From positions 1 to 64,000 of the IMG/VR virus record IMGVR_UViG_3300027974_000032: DNA of 64,000 nt. One strand, 5' to 3'. The notes beneath the pieces are model-generated. The model worked only from the letters and a program-made list of their open reading frames with translations. It was not told the DNA's origin and made no database searches. A program made the position numbers and the translations under genes. This document shows positions 44,034 to 53,637 of this stretch, piece after piece (the stretch's first letter is position 1; every line of letters starts with the position of its first letter). This DNA is from a virus.

Positions 44034-47000
44034 TTATATCCTCCAATATTACTGTTCCATCTTTAGTCTTACCCAAACTAAACTTATAAATGTTTCCTTC
44101 TTCAATCTTCATATATGCTTTTGCAAATGCAGTTGGGAAAACTGTAATTGAATGAAGTTCTCTGCTTGAATCTGCAACTGTAAGGGATGCCATTTTTTTA
44201 CCAGTCTTTGTAACTCTTGGCTTAAAAGAAACAACAAACATGTCATCATCCTTATATGGAAGCATCTTATAGTTTAAAAATTTAACCAAGGCACTGCTGG
44301 ATCCCTTTATTTGTTCAACAGGAATAGCACTAAGTATCCTGTTATCATTAGCCAAAATGAGATACGATATGCCAGCCTCAATAGTTGTTTGTTCGTCATC
44401 AAATATTCCTACACTTCCTGTTTTATCTAGTAACTCTACCCTTGACCATCCCTTTGCTCTTTTAATACTCTTGACCATTCCCATCATAACAAAAGAACCT
44501 TTTTCTTCATAGTCTTCAATAGAACTAATGAATGCGTGGTAATGTGATGGAACTGTGATATTAAACTCAGGTAAATTCAAATACTCGTAGAGATTTTCTT
44601 TGATTTCTTGTTCATCTCTTGGGTTGTCAGTGAAAGTTGCTGCACCAATAACTCGTAATGCTTGTAAAGCACGAGAATTGACTCCATTTCCTTTTGTAAA
44701 AGTAAACTCTTCAAGTTCTTTATATGATCCAAAAGGCCTTGCAACCATATATCTTTCAGCAATTTTGTCTGAAATATACTTAATACCCGATAAGCCAAAG
44801 CGAATGCCCTTGCCTTCAATTTTAAAGTCAATATCAGAATCATTAATGTGAGGTAACTTGATACTAATGCCCATTCTTTTTGCCTCAATAAGATATTCAG
44901 TTCGTGCATCTTTATCCTTTTCATTCTTCAATAGTGAATACATAAACTCTAATGGGTAGTGATACTTTAACCACGCCGTCCAATATGAAAGAGTTGAGTA
45001 AGCAACTGCGTGACTTTTATTAAATGAGTACCCAGCATGTGCTTCAAAGTCTTGCCATAAATCTTTAGCATCGTTAGGCGAAATATAAGCAGATGCACCA
45101 GATACAAACTTATCCTTGAAAATGTCAAACTCTTTAGCATCTTTTTTCTTTCCAATGATCTTTCTAACTTTATCTGCTTCCGACATGGACATACCGCCAA
45201 GTTGTACGCATGCTTGCATAACTTGTTCTTGGTAAAGAATACAACCATAAGTTTCCTCCGTAAATGATTTAATAACTTGGTGCTTATAACTTGGATTTTG
45301 TCTACCATGTTTAATAGCAATATAATCTTTTCCAATTGTATTCATTGCACCTGGGCGAACCAAAGCATTTGATGCAGCAAGTTCTGATAGATTCTTAACA
45401 CCCATCTTTACAAGCAGATTAGTGTATGGTGCTGCTTCACACTGAAATACACCCTTAGTATATCCATCAGAAAGCATTTGATACACATTTGCATCATCCA
45501 TTGGAATTGTTAATGGATCAATGGTTTTACCATCTCGTTCTTTAATAATTTCAAGGGCATCTTTAAGTACACTTAAAGTTTTTAGTCCAAGTGCATCGAT
45601 CTTGATTAGACCAATTTTTTCAGCCTCTTCCATGTCAACTGCAACAACAGGAATGCGCTCATCGCTACCAGTAGAAGAGCGTGTCTCCATTGGTGCGTAC
45701 CTAAAAATAGGATCTTTGCTAGTGACAACACCAGCAGCATGAATGCCAGTACCTCTAATACGACCACGTAGTTGCTCGCCATAAATCTCTACCTCTGGAT
45801 ATTTCTCACGAAACTCTCGTGTTGTTTTTGAACTACAATATTCATCCCAAGTATCAACCATCTTTAAGACTTTATTTACATCAGTCAAGGGAATATTTAA
45901 TACTCTTGCTACATCTCGAACAACACCCTTATCTTTAAATGATAAGAATGTAGCAATAGAGGCAACATGTCGATACTGTCTAACAAGATAATCCTTTACT
46001 TCTTCACGACGTGTATCCTGAATATCTGTATCAATATCTGGAAAGTCATTACGGTCTGGGTTAATAAAACGAAAGAAAAGTAGTCCATGTTGAATTGGGT
46101 CAATGTCAGTAATTCTTAAAACATAACAAAGTAAAGATCCTGCAGCAGATCCACGACCTGGACCTACCATGATTCCTTCTTTTTTAGCCCAAGTAATCAT
46201 ATTGCGTACCACAAGAAAATAAGGACCAAACTTTTTATCTTTAATTACCTTTAACTCTTCATCAAGTCTATCAAGGTATTCCTGGTTCCCCTCAAATCCT
46301 CTTTCCTTTAATCCTTCTAAAGCAAGTTCTTTGAGTTCTTTATCTGGGTTCTTGTATTGTACTGGCAGTAAATCTAGTCCTTCTTGTATTCCATAGTCCC
46401 CAACTTTTTCTGCAATTGCTAATGTATTAGAATATATATCTGGTCTGTCAATCCCCTGAGACTCCATCGCTGCCTTCATCTCTTCATAAGAAAGTAGGTG
46501 AATGTCAAACTCATTAAATGTAATTTGGCGATCATGTCCATACAGATAATCTAAACGATCCATCATATTGGTGTGCTTTTTAGACTTTTCAAATGTATGC
46601 TCTTTGTCAATCTTGACATGTGTATTAAGTAGTAGTTTAAATTCTTGAATCTCTTTTTGATCTGTTGAACTATGATGGCAGTCAGGTGTAACTACAACCT
46701 GAACACCAAACTCATCAGCCAACTGAATCAACTGCTTATTAATTTCTGCCTCATTATGTGGCATAACCTCAATATAGTAGTCGTCACTAAAGACTCGCTT
46801 AAACCATTCAATGTGTTTCTTTGCGATTGCAAACTCATTATTCTCAAGTGCCTTTACAAGAACACTACTTGGGCAAGCAGATGTGACAATAATACCTTCT
46901 GCATATTTCTCAAGAACCTCAAAGTCAAATCGTGGCTTCTTAAAGAATCCCTCTGTCCAAGCAATCTCATTAATCTTATTTAAATTTTCTAAACCAATTT

Positions 47001-47301
47001 GATTCTTGGCGAGAAGGACTATATGGTTATAAATTAAATCTAGATCTCCATCTCTTTCAGACTTATCTCTAGTATCAAATCTATCAGAACACATATAGCC
47101 TTCTACACCAAGTATAGGCTTAATACCCTTCGCTTTTGCAATACGGTGCAGTTCCCTATGCCCAGATAAAGTACCGTGGTCAGTGATGGCAATTGCTGGC
47201 ATCCCTAACTCAACTGCACGGTCAATGTATTCTTCTGGAGTAGCGATTCCGTCAAAGAGGGAATAGTGGGTATGTACGTGTAAGCCTACGTAAGACATCA
47301 A
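44026..47301 (-). CDS. dnaE: DNA polymerase III alpha subunit (DnaE type)
   Basis: A 1091-residue replicative polymerase. The N-terminal PHP domain (LHVHTHYSLFDGIATPEEYI) includes metal His residues and DHGTLSGH. The palm has GPGRGSAAGSLLCY near residue 380 and PDIDTDIQD near 415, where the family norm is PDIDIDF. Later come thumb, fingers and an HhH region, then an OB-type C-terminus (SFVMMGMVKSI). It replicates the phage genome. A full-length phage DnaE is seen in some large actinophages. Confidence 0.9.
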   Translation of the reverse strand: MMSYVGLHVHTHYSLFDGIATPEEYIDRAVELGMPAIAITDHGTLSGHRELHRIAKAKGIKPILGVEGYMCSDRFDTRDKSERDGDLDLIYNHIVLLAKNQIGLENLNKINEIAWTEGFFKKPRFDFEVLEKYAEGIIVTSACPSSVLVKALENNEFAIAKKHIEWFKRVFSDDYYIEVMPHNEAEINKQLIQLADEFGVQVVVTPDCHHSSTDQKEIQEFKLLLNTHVKIDKEHTFEKSKKHTNMMDRLDYLYGHDRQITFNEFDIHLLSYEEMKAAMESQGIDRPDIYSNTLAIAEKVGDYGIQEGLDLLPVQYKNPDKELKELALEGLKERGFEGNQEYLDRLDEELKVIKDKKFGPYFLVVRNMITWAKKEGIMVGPGRGSAAGSLLCYVLRITDIDPIQHGLLFFRFINPDRNDFPDIDTDIQDTRREEVKDYLVRQYRHVASIATFLSFKDKGVVRDVARVLNIPLTDVNKVLKMVDTWDEYCSSKTTREFREKYPEVEIYGEQLRGRIRGTGIHAAGVVTSKDPIFRYAPMETRSSTGSDERIPVVAVDMEEAEKIGLIKIDALGLKTLSVLKDALEIIKERDGKTIDPLTIPMDDANVYQMLSDGYTKGVFQCEAAPYTNLLVKMGVKNLSELAASNALVRPGAMNTIGKDYIAIKHGRQNPSYKHQVIKSFTEETYGCILYQEQVMQACVQLGGMSMSEADKVRKIIGKKKDAKEFDIFKDKFVSGASAYISPNDAKDLWQDFEAHAGYSFNKSHAVAYSTLSYWTAWLKYHYPLEFMYSLLKNEKDKDARTEYLIEAKRMGISIKLPHINDSDIDFKIEGKGIRFGLSGIKYISDKIAERYMVARPFGSYKELEEFTFTKGNGVNSRALQALRVIGAATFTDNPRDEQEIKENLYEYLNLPEFNITVPSHYHAFISSIEDYEEKGSFVMMGMVKSIKRAKGWSRVELLDKTGSVGIFDDEQTTIEAGISYLILANDNRILSAIPVEQIKGSSSALVKFLNYKMLPYKDDDMFVVSFKPRVTKTGKKMASLTVADSSRELHSITVFPTAFAKAYMKIEEGNIYKFSLGKTKDGTVILEDINA

Positions 47302-47955
47302 TTACCAGTCGATGTTTGTGCTGGTAACAGATGGAGTGTCAAACCCAAAGTAAAATGCTTCTTGCTCTGGATATGGAACTTCACGAACAACCTTTTCTAG
47401 GTTGAAGAATTCAAAACCTTCCCAATTGAATGGCTCTGAATCTGGCTTGCTTGGAAGAAGTGTGTAGTTGGTTTCAGTTCCCTGACCATTACGCTTTAAC
47501 TTCCATTCGAGGTTTGATACGCTACCTGTGTCAAGTGCGTACTCACGGATATTATTAAATGCTGACTGCTTTGAAATTCCTTGTGACCAAACAGCAATAT
47601 ATGGATCCTCAAGGCCATCGTTCATTAGCACATTACAGTAAAAACGCAAACGTGCTCTCCAACCTGACTTTGGTTCCTTCTTGCCCATTTCACAACCAAA
47701 GCAACGGCCTTCTGAATCCTGAGTACATGCAGCCTTGCGCTTATAATCTTTTGGATTTGTGTGTTCTGCGACAACTACAGAAAGGCCACGAGCCTCATTA
47801 TAGTTTGCAGAATCTTGATCTAGTTCTTCTACAAAACGAATCTTTGATGATTGTCCGTCAGCAAGTTTTACCCAACGAACCTTTTGTCCTGTGTTTTCGT
47901 ACTTTGGTTTTTCGAGCAGGGCGTTGATATCTTTTAATCCCTTAATTACGCTCAT
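47302..47955 (-). CDS. ssDNA-binding-like protein with Cys cluster
   Basis: A 217-residue protein between helicase-side and polymerase genes. It has a Cys cluster (AACTQDSEGRCFGCEMGKK) that could bind zinc as in T4 gp32, and aromatic-rich beta strands (LRFYCNVLMN, AFYFGFDTP). AAGGAG precedes the ATG. No firm family; the neighbourhood and zinc pattern suggest an ssDNA-binding protein. Confidence 0.55.
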   Translation of the reverse strand: MSVIKGLKDINALLEKPKYENTGQKVRWVKLADGQSSKIRFVEELDQDSANYNEARGLSVVVAEHTNPKDYKRKAACTQDSEGRCFGCEMGKKEPKSGWRARLRFYCNVLMNDGLEDPYIAVWSQGISKQSAFNNIREYALDTGSVSNLEWKLKRNGQGTETNYTLLPSKPDSEPFNWEGFEFFNLEKVVREVPYPEQEAFYFGFDTPSVTSTNIDW

Positions 47956-47978
47956 ATGTTTCTCCTTTGTTTGTTGTA

Positions 47979-48923
47979 TTAGTTTAGCATAGATATGATC
48001 GCTTTGTCAAATGAGAAGTCCAACTTCTTTATTTCCTCATCGTTCATATCTCCTATGTCTTTATATTGTTTATCTAGTTTAATTACGGAAACACGAGATC
48101 CTAGTTTTTCAACTATTCTGTCCTTCATGTTTCCACCTGCTTCATCATTATCTGCAATAACAAATATGTTATTAAAATATTTTTGAAGCAATTCTATTTG
48201 TGTTGATGAAACATTTGCACCTAGGGTTGCAACTGCAGGCAGTCCAACCTGGTCAAGTCTAATTGCATCGAATGATGATTCTACAACATATACCCTATCT
48301 GCAGATTTCACCCTATTTAAATTAAACAATGTTTTTGCTTTTGGCAGTCCTGGAGTATTTTTAAATTCTTTTCCCTCAACAGATCTTCCAACAAACCCAA
48401 GTGGCATTCCATCTGGACTATGAACTGGGACTGTTACCATATCCTGTTTTTCTGAATACCCTAAAGAAAACTTTGCCCAAGAAGACATGTCAATTTTTCT
48501 ATACTGATAATAATTTTTTGCTCTTTCAGATGATAGCAAACCATTGTATAATCTTTTTAATATGAGTTCATCAAATGGGACGAAGTCTGGCTTTGTGTAA
48601 AGTTTTTTATTAATATCTTGTTCAAGATTTCCTTCAACCTCTTTGCCCTTGATGAATCTAATTGCTTCAAAGTAAGTTCTTCCAGACATATGCATTGTTA
48701 ACTCTATTAAATCTGCAACCTTATGACATGAAAAGCAAAAGAAGGTTCCTTTATATTTATCTACTTCTCCTGCTGGTGTCCTATTATTATTATGAAATGG
48801 ACAAAAGATAATGTAGTCAGAGTCAATCTCTGACTCAATCGTTACACCTGTTCCTGTGAGTACTCTTTTGATCTGCTCGCTTGTGTATAGATTGCTTTGT
48901 TTACGTCTATCCCTATTATCCAT
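47979..48923 (-). CDS. dnaG: DnaG-type primase
   Basis: A 314-residue protein with a CHC2-type zinc finger (Cys41, His44, Cys63, Cys66 in FCPFHNN...FFCFSCHK) and a Toprim core: VYVVESSFDAIRL with the Glu, GANVSS and IADNDEAGG with the DxD-like acidic pair. It lacks the helicase-binding C-terminal domain of cellular DnaG. Overlaps the small gene upstream by 82 bases. Makes RNA primers for the DnaE polymerase. Confidence 0.85.
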   Translation of the reverse strand: MDNRDRRKQSNLYTSEQIKRVLTGTGVTIESEIDSDYIIFCPFHNNNRTPAGEVDKYKGTFFCFSCHKVADLIELTMHMSGRTYFEAIRFIKGKEVEGNLEQDINKKLYTKPDFVPFDELILKRLYNGLLSSERAKNYYQYRKIDMSSWAKFSLGYSEKQDMVTVPVHSPDGMPLGFVGRSVEGKEFKNTPGLPKAKTLFNLNRVKSADRVYVVESSFDAIRLDQVGLPAVATLGANVSSTQIELLQKYFNNIFVIADNDEAGGNMKDRIVEKLGSRVSVIKLDKQYKDIGDMNDEEIKKLDFSFDKAIISMLN

Positions 48924-49168
48924 TCGCTTTTCCTTTTCCCTACGTGTACTCCGTGCATTGATATCTCAAACTTAAAATATTGTTTTCTATCATCATAGTC
49001 TATCGTAAAATCTGGGTCTATGTCAATTCTAGGTACATATCCAGATAATCTCATCTCTGATGATAATAATCTTATGTACTCCTGCTTAAGCCTACCAAGA
49101 GATGATTCATCTTGAATAATGCCATCAAGGTGAAACCTTTTAATAGTCTTATGGTGAAAATTGTCCAT
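48842..49168 (-). CDS. Hypothetical protein (108 aa)
   Basis: A 108-residue protein with a helix-rich first half (ESSLGRLKQEYIRLLSSEMRL) and a beta-rich second half (FKFEISMHGVHVGKRKSEWIIGID). It lies between helicase and primase genes in the replication operon. No family recognised. The 3' end overlaps the primase start by 82 bases, which suggests coupling. Confidence 0.5.
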   Translation of the reverse strand: MDNFHHKTIKRFHLDGIIQDESSLGRLKQEYIRLLSSEMRLSGYVPRIDIDPDFTIDYDDRKQYFKFEISMHGVHVGKRKSEWIIGIDVNKAIYTQASRSKEYSQEQV

Positions 49169-49180
49169 GACATATTATAA

Positions 49181-50401
49181 CTACTTATCTTCAAAATCTT
49201 TATATCTATAGTATCCCTTGTCAAAATCGACCTGCACAAGGAAGTCTCCCATAAAACCATTACGGTTCTTTCTAAAAGCACACTCAATAACATCACTATT
49301 TGTGGCACGTCCAAGTGCAATTACCCAGTCTGCGTCATATGCAATCTGCCTAGACCAAGCAGTCTGTCCAAGTGTTGGAACTCCACTTAGGTCATTGACA
49401 TCATCTGGTGTTGCAGATGAAATAGCAATAATTGGAACCTCTTCACCAATAGCCATAAGTTTAAGTTCTCTTGAAAGGTTCTTCATTCGTACAGTTTCGT
49501 TATCCGACTTCTGGTTAGGAGCCATTAGTTGCAGGTAGTCAACGATTACAAAGTCTGGCTTATACTGATCAATCTTTCCACGAAGCACAGATGGATTAAT
49601 TTCTCCACCTTGATCATTTGAGATAATGTGAAACTCAGGTTTTCCTGCAAGATGCTTTGCATGCCACGACTTCAACATATCCATTTCTACTTCGCCATTT
49701 GACAACTTGCGGTGTGACCAAAGTCCTTCCCCCATGATTGTAAAAACACGGTTACGAACCTCTGTCTCGCTCATCTCAAGTGAAATAATTAGTGGAGTCT
49801 TTCCTTGCTTCCAAGCCTGTACAGCAAAATATAAAGCCATCCAAGATTTACCAATTCCTGGGTACGCAAGAAAAACACCAAGTTGACCTGGCATAATTCC
49901 AGAAGGAAGGTAGTTATCAAATCCAGGAAGATTTGTTTTAATTCCAACATGACCTGCTGCTTGTTGCTTCTTTAAATTTTCAAAATATGCAATTGCGGAT
50001 TCTAGATCTGTTACATCAATATCACGTATCGCTGATGTATTCTTTTTTAGTTCGGAGGTTTTAGTAATTAACTCATCTAGTGCTTTAGTGCCTTGTCCTT
50101 GCTGAACTTCTCCCGCTGCATTTCTAAGAATATCTTTTAGGCTATCATTTAAATATTCTGTTTGTAACTCTTCAAGATGATGCTTTGTTGCACCCACACC
50201 CTGAATTGGTTCAAAGTCACGAAACTTTTCAACAACTAGATTAACTGGAGGTACTGCTGAATTAACTTCAAAATAGTTTCTAATAAAATGCCATACATCT
50301 GTGTGCGTACGCAAAAGATTGTCAACGTTTGCCTGTAGAAGAACGTGAACCTGCTTATCACTAAGGACTGCTGAAATTAACTTTGCTTCTGTATTATTCA
50401 C
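49181..50401 (-). CDS. dnaB: DnaB-type replicative helicase
   Basis: A 406-residue protein. The N-terminal helical domain is followed by a RecA-like ATPase: AYPGIGKSW Walker A at residues 179-187, PLIISLEMSETEVRNR, then PDFVIVDYLQLMAPN Walker B and a late EVPIIAISS and FRKNRNGFMGDF. This is the hexameric helicase of the replisome. It overlaps the upstream small gene by eight bases. Confidence 0.9.
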   Translation of the reverse strand: MNNTEAKLISAVLSDKQVHVLLQANVDNLLRTHTDVWHFIRNYFEVNSAVPPVNLVVEKFRDFEPIQGVGATKHHLEELQTEYLNDSLKDILRNAAGEVQQGQGTKALDELITKTSELKKNTSAIRDIDVTDLESAIAYFENLKKQQAAGHVGIKTNLPGFDNYLPSGIMPGQLGVFLAYPGIGKSWMALYFAVQAWKQGKTPLIISLEMSETEVRNRVFTIMGEGLWSHRKLSNGEVEMDMLKSWHAKHLAGKPEFHIISNDQGGEINPSVLRGKIDQYKPDFVIVDYLQLMAPNQKSDNETVRMKNLSRELKLMAIGEEVPIIAISSATPDDVNDLSGVPTLGQTAWSRQIAYDADWVIALGRATNSDVIECAFRKNRNGFMGDFLVQVDFDKGYYRYKDFEDK

Positions 50402-50702
50402 TTAGCCACTCCTTAGCCATTCTACGGCGCTCTGCCCTGTCTCTATCATCTTGCTCTTTATCTTGTTTAGCCTGAAATATTTTTTCTGTATTATATGCAA
50501 AATAGTTCCAAGTTGGACTTTGTGCAACAGAAAAATAATGCTCTAATAAATCATAGCATGAGCCAATTCCATAAGACTCAATCAAGGCATCTGCTGCCCA
50601 TTGTTCTACATTTAAGTTTAGTGATGGCTTTTGCTCATACTTTGCAGTATGGAACTTGCTGTACCTTGAAAGCAAAGCCATGCGGTCTTTGCGATCTGCC
50701 AC
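50394..50702 (-). CDS. Hypothetical protein, possible helicase partner (102 aa)
   Basis: A 102-residue basic, helical protein ending in a Lys/Arg/Glu-rich coiled coil (KQDKEQDDRDRAERRRMAKEWL). A YGIGSCYDLLEHYF segment precedes it. The gene overlaps the helicase start by eight bases. Position suggests a helicase loader or accessory factor, but nothing in the sequence proves it. Confidence 0.45.
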   Translation of the reverse strand: MADRKDRMALLSRYSKFHTAKYEQKPSLNLNVEQWAADALIESYGIGSCYDLLEHYFSVAQSPTWNYFAYNTEKIFQAKQDKEQDDRDRAERRRMAKEWLSE

Positions 50703-50911
50703 TATCCTTCAGCAGCCTCTGACTGAGCCTCTTGAATTTTTGTAGTTAGTTTGTCTTCAACAAACTTATACACACGATCAAAAGCCTCTTCTGTATTTTC
50801 TCCATCACGCTTTGAATCAATTACACCAAGATCAAGTCGCAGTGACTGAAAGTTTCCTAGGTTAAGCGTATATCCAAGTGTTACTGATACCTTTGTTGAA
50901 TCGTTTTCCAT
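50702..50911 (-). CDS. Hypothetical protein, actinophage family (69 aa)
   Basis: A 69-residue protein: MENDSTKVSVTLGYTLNLGNFQSLRLDLGVID followed by EEAFDRVYKFVEDKL. This SVTLGYTxNLGNFxSL pattern recurs in actinophages. The ATG at 50911 follows AAGGG at good spacing; an upstream reading frame lacks a ribosome site. One-base overlap with the downstream gene. Confidence 0.6.
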   Translation of the reverse strand: MENDSTKVSVTLGYTLNLGNFQSLRLDLGVIDSKRDGENTEEAFDRVYKFVEDKLTTKIQEAQSEAAEG

Positions 50912-50924
50912 TTCATACCCTTCG

Positions 50925-51467
50925 TTAAATAGACTCACTCCACACTGGAATAAATCGTCCATCTTCAGTTCTCGTATATGTAAGTATACCATCGCCCATT
51001 CTGCGTGTCAACTCTTGCTTGCTAGGCGTAATATCATTTGTTATTAAATTATCTTTTCGTGGTCTTCCAATATGGTATGAAGCAAGTATATCACGTATCT
51101 CTCTTACCTGGGATTCTGAGTAATATGATCTTACTTGAAAACCTCGTGCACCACCCTTTTGTGATCCAGTTGGGAACGGGATGACTCCTCGTTTCATCAG
51201 TGATGGCATATATTTTTTATGACGATTAACTAATTCAGCAGTCTGACCAACAGTATATGCACGTTCTCTTTTATTTTTAAAATCTCCAATTAAACAACTT
51301 TCAATCTGACCCTTTGTAATATTAAAGACAGACATAATCCCATTTGATTTATTTAAATGATGAACTCTGACTAAATCTCCATTAAGAAACCAAACTTTTT
51401 TGTTTCCATAGATTATAGGTGCGAGATTGTAGCCTTCGCTTTCGATAGTTCCTTTTTTAAGAGCCAT
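50925..51467 (-). CDS. MerR-like or HTH DNA-binding protein
   Basis: A 180-residue protein: a beta-rich N-terminus (VWFLNGDLVRVHHLNK) then RAYTVGQTAELVNRHKKYMPSLMKRGVIPFP, a MerR-like HTH, followed by a wing (GSQKGGARGFQVRSYYSE) and a basic tail. Likely a transcription or excision regulator of the replication operon. AGGAGGG-like site precedes the ATG at 51467. Overlaps the zinc gene upstream by 55 bases. Confidence 0.6.
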   Translation of the reverse strand: MALKKGTIESEGYNLAPIIYGNKKVWFLNGDLVRVHHLNKSNGIMSVFNITKGQIESCLIGDFKNKRERAYTVGQTAELVNRHKKYMPSLMKRGVIPFPTGSQKGGARGFQVRSYYSESQVREIRDILASYHIGRPRKDNLITNDITPSKQELTRRMGDGILTYTRTEDGRFIPVWSESI

Positions 51468-51604
51468 GTACCCTCCGCTGAATCTGATGGTGGATGAAAA
51501 AATCTTCTTGATCCACAAGAAATACAGTATATCTCAATATGGTCTATAGTTGTGTATTGTCGATCAATGAACATTCTTCCATTGCATTTAAAACATTTTA
51601 TCAT
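51413..51604 (-). CDS. Small zinc-ribbon protein (63 aa)
   Basis: A 63-residue protein: MIKCFKCNGRMF then IYCISCGSRRFF, two CxxC knuckles for zinc, and a helical C-terminus. Overlaps the DNA-binding gene downstream by 55 bases and the tail-associated gene upstream by one base. Likely nucleic-acid-binding. Confidence 0.6.
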   Translation of the reverse strand: MIKCFKCNGRMFIDRQYTTIDHIEIYCISCGSRRFFHPPSDSAEGTWLLKKELSKAKATISHL

Positions 51605-52047
51605 TAATTGGGTATGCCTATTACTATCAAGTTAACTGCTACTGATACATCTCCAGTAGTATTAAATTTAACTGTTCCCTCAATTTTTGAGGTAGTTACT
51701 GTTTTTAAAATAACAGAAACATTTCTTCCTGCCTCTGTATTTCCAACATTAATTGGTGTTGCAGTTGATATGGGTGCATACTTAAAGTCGCTTGGAAAAT
51801 CATAAGAAAAGTTAACCTCATCACCTGCGGTCTTGCTAGCATTATTGGCAACCTCAACATATCCACCAATGATTCTTGCCTCTGATGCCTTTACGCTTTG
51901 CTTTCCAAGACCAGCAGTATCTACTGTGACGTACTTATATGTTGCTGGTGATACTTGTGAGGATAGGTCATTGACTGCACTTGCTAGTTGGTAAATATAT
52001 CCAACGTCTAGAGGCTGTCCTCGTTCTGGTAGTGGTAATTTTGCCAT
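51604..52047 (-). CDS. Tail-associated hypothetical protein
   Basis: A 147-residue protein with a helical N-terminus (GYIYQLASAVNDLSSQV) and a beta-rich remainder (VKASEARIIGGYVEVANNAS, GTVKFNTTGDVSVAVNLIVIG). It is at the end of the run of minor tail genes, so a virion role is likely, but no family is recognised. Confidence 0.5.
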   Translation of the reverse strand: MAKLPLPERGQPLDVGYIYQLASAVNDLSSQVSPATYKYVTVDTAGLGKQSVKASEARIIGGYVEVANNASKTAGDEVNFSYDFPSDFKYAPISTATPINVGNTEAGRNVSVILKTVTTSKIEGTVKFNTTGDVSVAVNLIVIGIPN

Positions 52048-52057
52048 GGTTATATAA

Positions 52058-52510
52058 TTATACCACTAAATCAATCTGGCCAGACTCAAAAAGTGTTGCT
52101 GCTGTGTATCTCTTTTTAGGAAAAGTTGGAGTTTGAATAGCGATTGCTATACTTGTAGTTGTATTATCAATAATAGTGGACCAAACATTTGTTCCAACAG
52201 TTTGAGCATATACCCATGACTGATTATTTATTTTTTTATAAATATCAAAAGTTATTTGATCCGTTCTTGGAGTCCAAATAACCTGCAGTGATTTCTTTGT
52301 TGGATCAATTGAGTTCGTTACAATATCTACTGAGTATTCTACTGGATCAACACTGTCTACTACAAGTGAATAGATTGGAGACCAGTGAGAAGATCTGTTC
52401 TTGTCTTCTGAAACAATTCTATATCTAACAATGTAGTCTTGACCATCCCCATGTATTGCTGGCAAAGTAGGCTTTGGAACTATTGCCTTTTTAATTCCTT
52501 GGTCTGCCAC
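52058..52510 (-). CDS. Fibronectin-III-like virion protein
   Basis: A 150-residue protein with IVRYRIVSEDKNRSSHWSP and LQVIWTPRTDQITFDIYKKINN, the W...Y.I pattern of Fn3 domains. Fn3 domains in phage tails help surface adhesion. In the tail operon, next to the minor tail protein at 52510. Confidence 0.6.
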   Translation of the reverse strand: MADQGIKKAIVPKPTLPAIHGDGQDYIVRYRIVSEDKNRSSHWSPIYSLVVDSVDPVEYSVDIVTNSIDPTKKSLQVIWTPRTDQITFDIYKKINNQSWVYAQTVGTNVWSTIIDNTTTSIAIAIQTPTFPKKRYTAATLFESGQIDLVV

Positions 52511-53637
52511 TATTGAACATCCAAGCCAAATCTAAATTCAAGATAGTTAGTTGTATTAGCAGACTTAACGATTGTTTTTGCCTCTGAATTTTTCATAACT
52601 GAATATCCCGTCAAACCATATAAAGGATTTGCTGTATTTTTATTTTCTAGTCGGATTGCATCAAGACATACATAAAAATCTGATGATGGAACAGAGTTAT
52701 TTAAAACTGTAGCATAAATCTTTACAACATTAACTGTTGACCATGTAAATCCAGAACTCTTATAAAGTTCTTGCAGTTGCTTTGTTATAACAAAATATCT
52801 ATTTGTTGCAAAATCATAACTTCCATCGTCTGTAATATTTACCTCAAAACGAGCAAACTCTCCAGTATCTGATGAAGAATCGCTTGACCCAAACTCTAAA
52901 AGAATTCTAACTGCATCTGGAACTATTGATGGGTCTGGGTCTTTATTAACTAAAGAAAATGCAAACTTAATTTCATCCGTTGGTGCATTTTTATTAAAAT
53001 CAATAACTGCTCCAGTTAGGTGTATATGGTTTGCTCCAGATGGAACAACAATATGATTACTAGAATTAATAGTCAACGAAGAATCGTCTCCAACTATAGC
53101 AACAACATTATTTAAGAATCTGCATCGCTCATACCTGCTAACTCTATCCTCATCTGTAAATATTCTGTTATCAGCATTTGTTTGAAAAACATTATATGGC
53201 TGATCTATAACATTATCATTGTTTGATCCGTCTAATGGTGAATAAACCACTGGTAAAGCAATTGCCTGATCATTTGCGTGATACTCCCAATTTTCAGTAC
53301 TGACAAAAGAATAGACTGACTTACTATCATATGCGCCTGCTGCTGGATTTGAACCAGCAGAGTATATTCCAACCTCAGAAATCTCATATCTTTCTTCTGT
53401 AGGTAGTTCTGCTGTTAAGACTATCTTTGATACTCCGCCTTCATTAACATATCCCCTTGAAGTTATGGGTACACGAAACATCTCAAAGTCTAAAGAAGTC
53501 TTGCCTGAGTAGTCCCCAAACACCCCATCAGAAGCCAGAGGAGTGGCACCACAGCCTACAGCAATGTATGAGGCATATGCTGGGGCCTGTCCCACCAAAT
53601 ACTTCGCTAAAATGCTTTTACCAGTATTAGTAATCAT
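52510..53637 (-). CDS. Minor tail protein
   Basis: A 375-residue protein: MITNTGKSILAKYLVGQAPAYASYIAVGCGATP, then FGDYSGKTSLDFEMFRVPITSRGYV and EISEVGIYSAG, a pattern of tail-fibre assembly or receptor-binding proteins of actinophages. The C-terminus is beta-rich with SFAFVCLD-like strands. Placed among tail genes downstream of the tape measure. Confidence 0.65.
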   Translation of the reverse strand: MITNTGKSILAKYLVGQAPAYASYIAVGCGATPLASDGVFGDYSGKTSLDFEMFRVPITSRGYVNEGGVSKIVLTAELPTEERYEISEVGIYSAGSNPAAGAYDSKSVYSFVSTENWEYHANDQAIALPVVYSPLDGSNNDNVIDQPYNVFQTNADNRIFTDEDRVSRYERCRFLNNVVAIVGDDSSLTINSSNHIVVPSGANHIHLTGAVIDFNKNAPTDEIKFAFSLVNKDPDPSIVPDAVRILLEFGSSDSSSDTGEFARFEVNITDDGSYDFATNRYFVITKQLQELYKSSGFTWSTVNVVKIYATVLNNSVPSSDFYVCLDAIRLENKNTANPLYGLTGYSVMKNSEAKTIVKSANTTNYLEFRFGLDVQ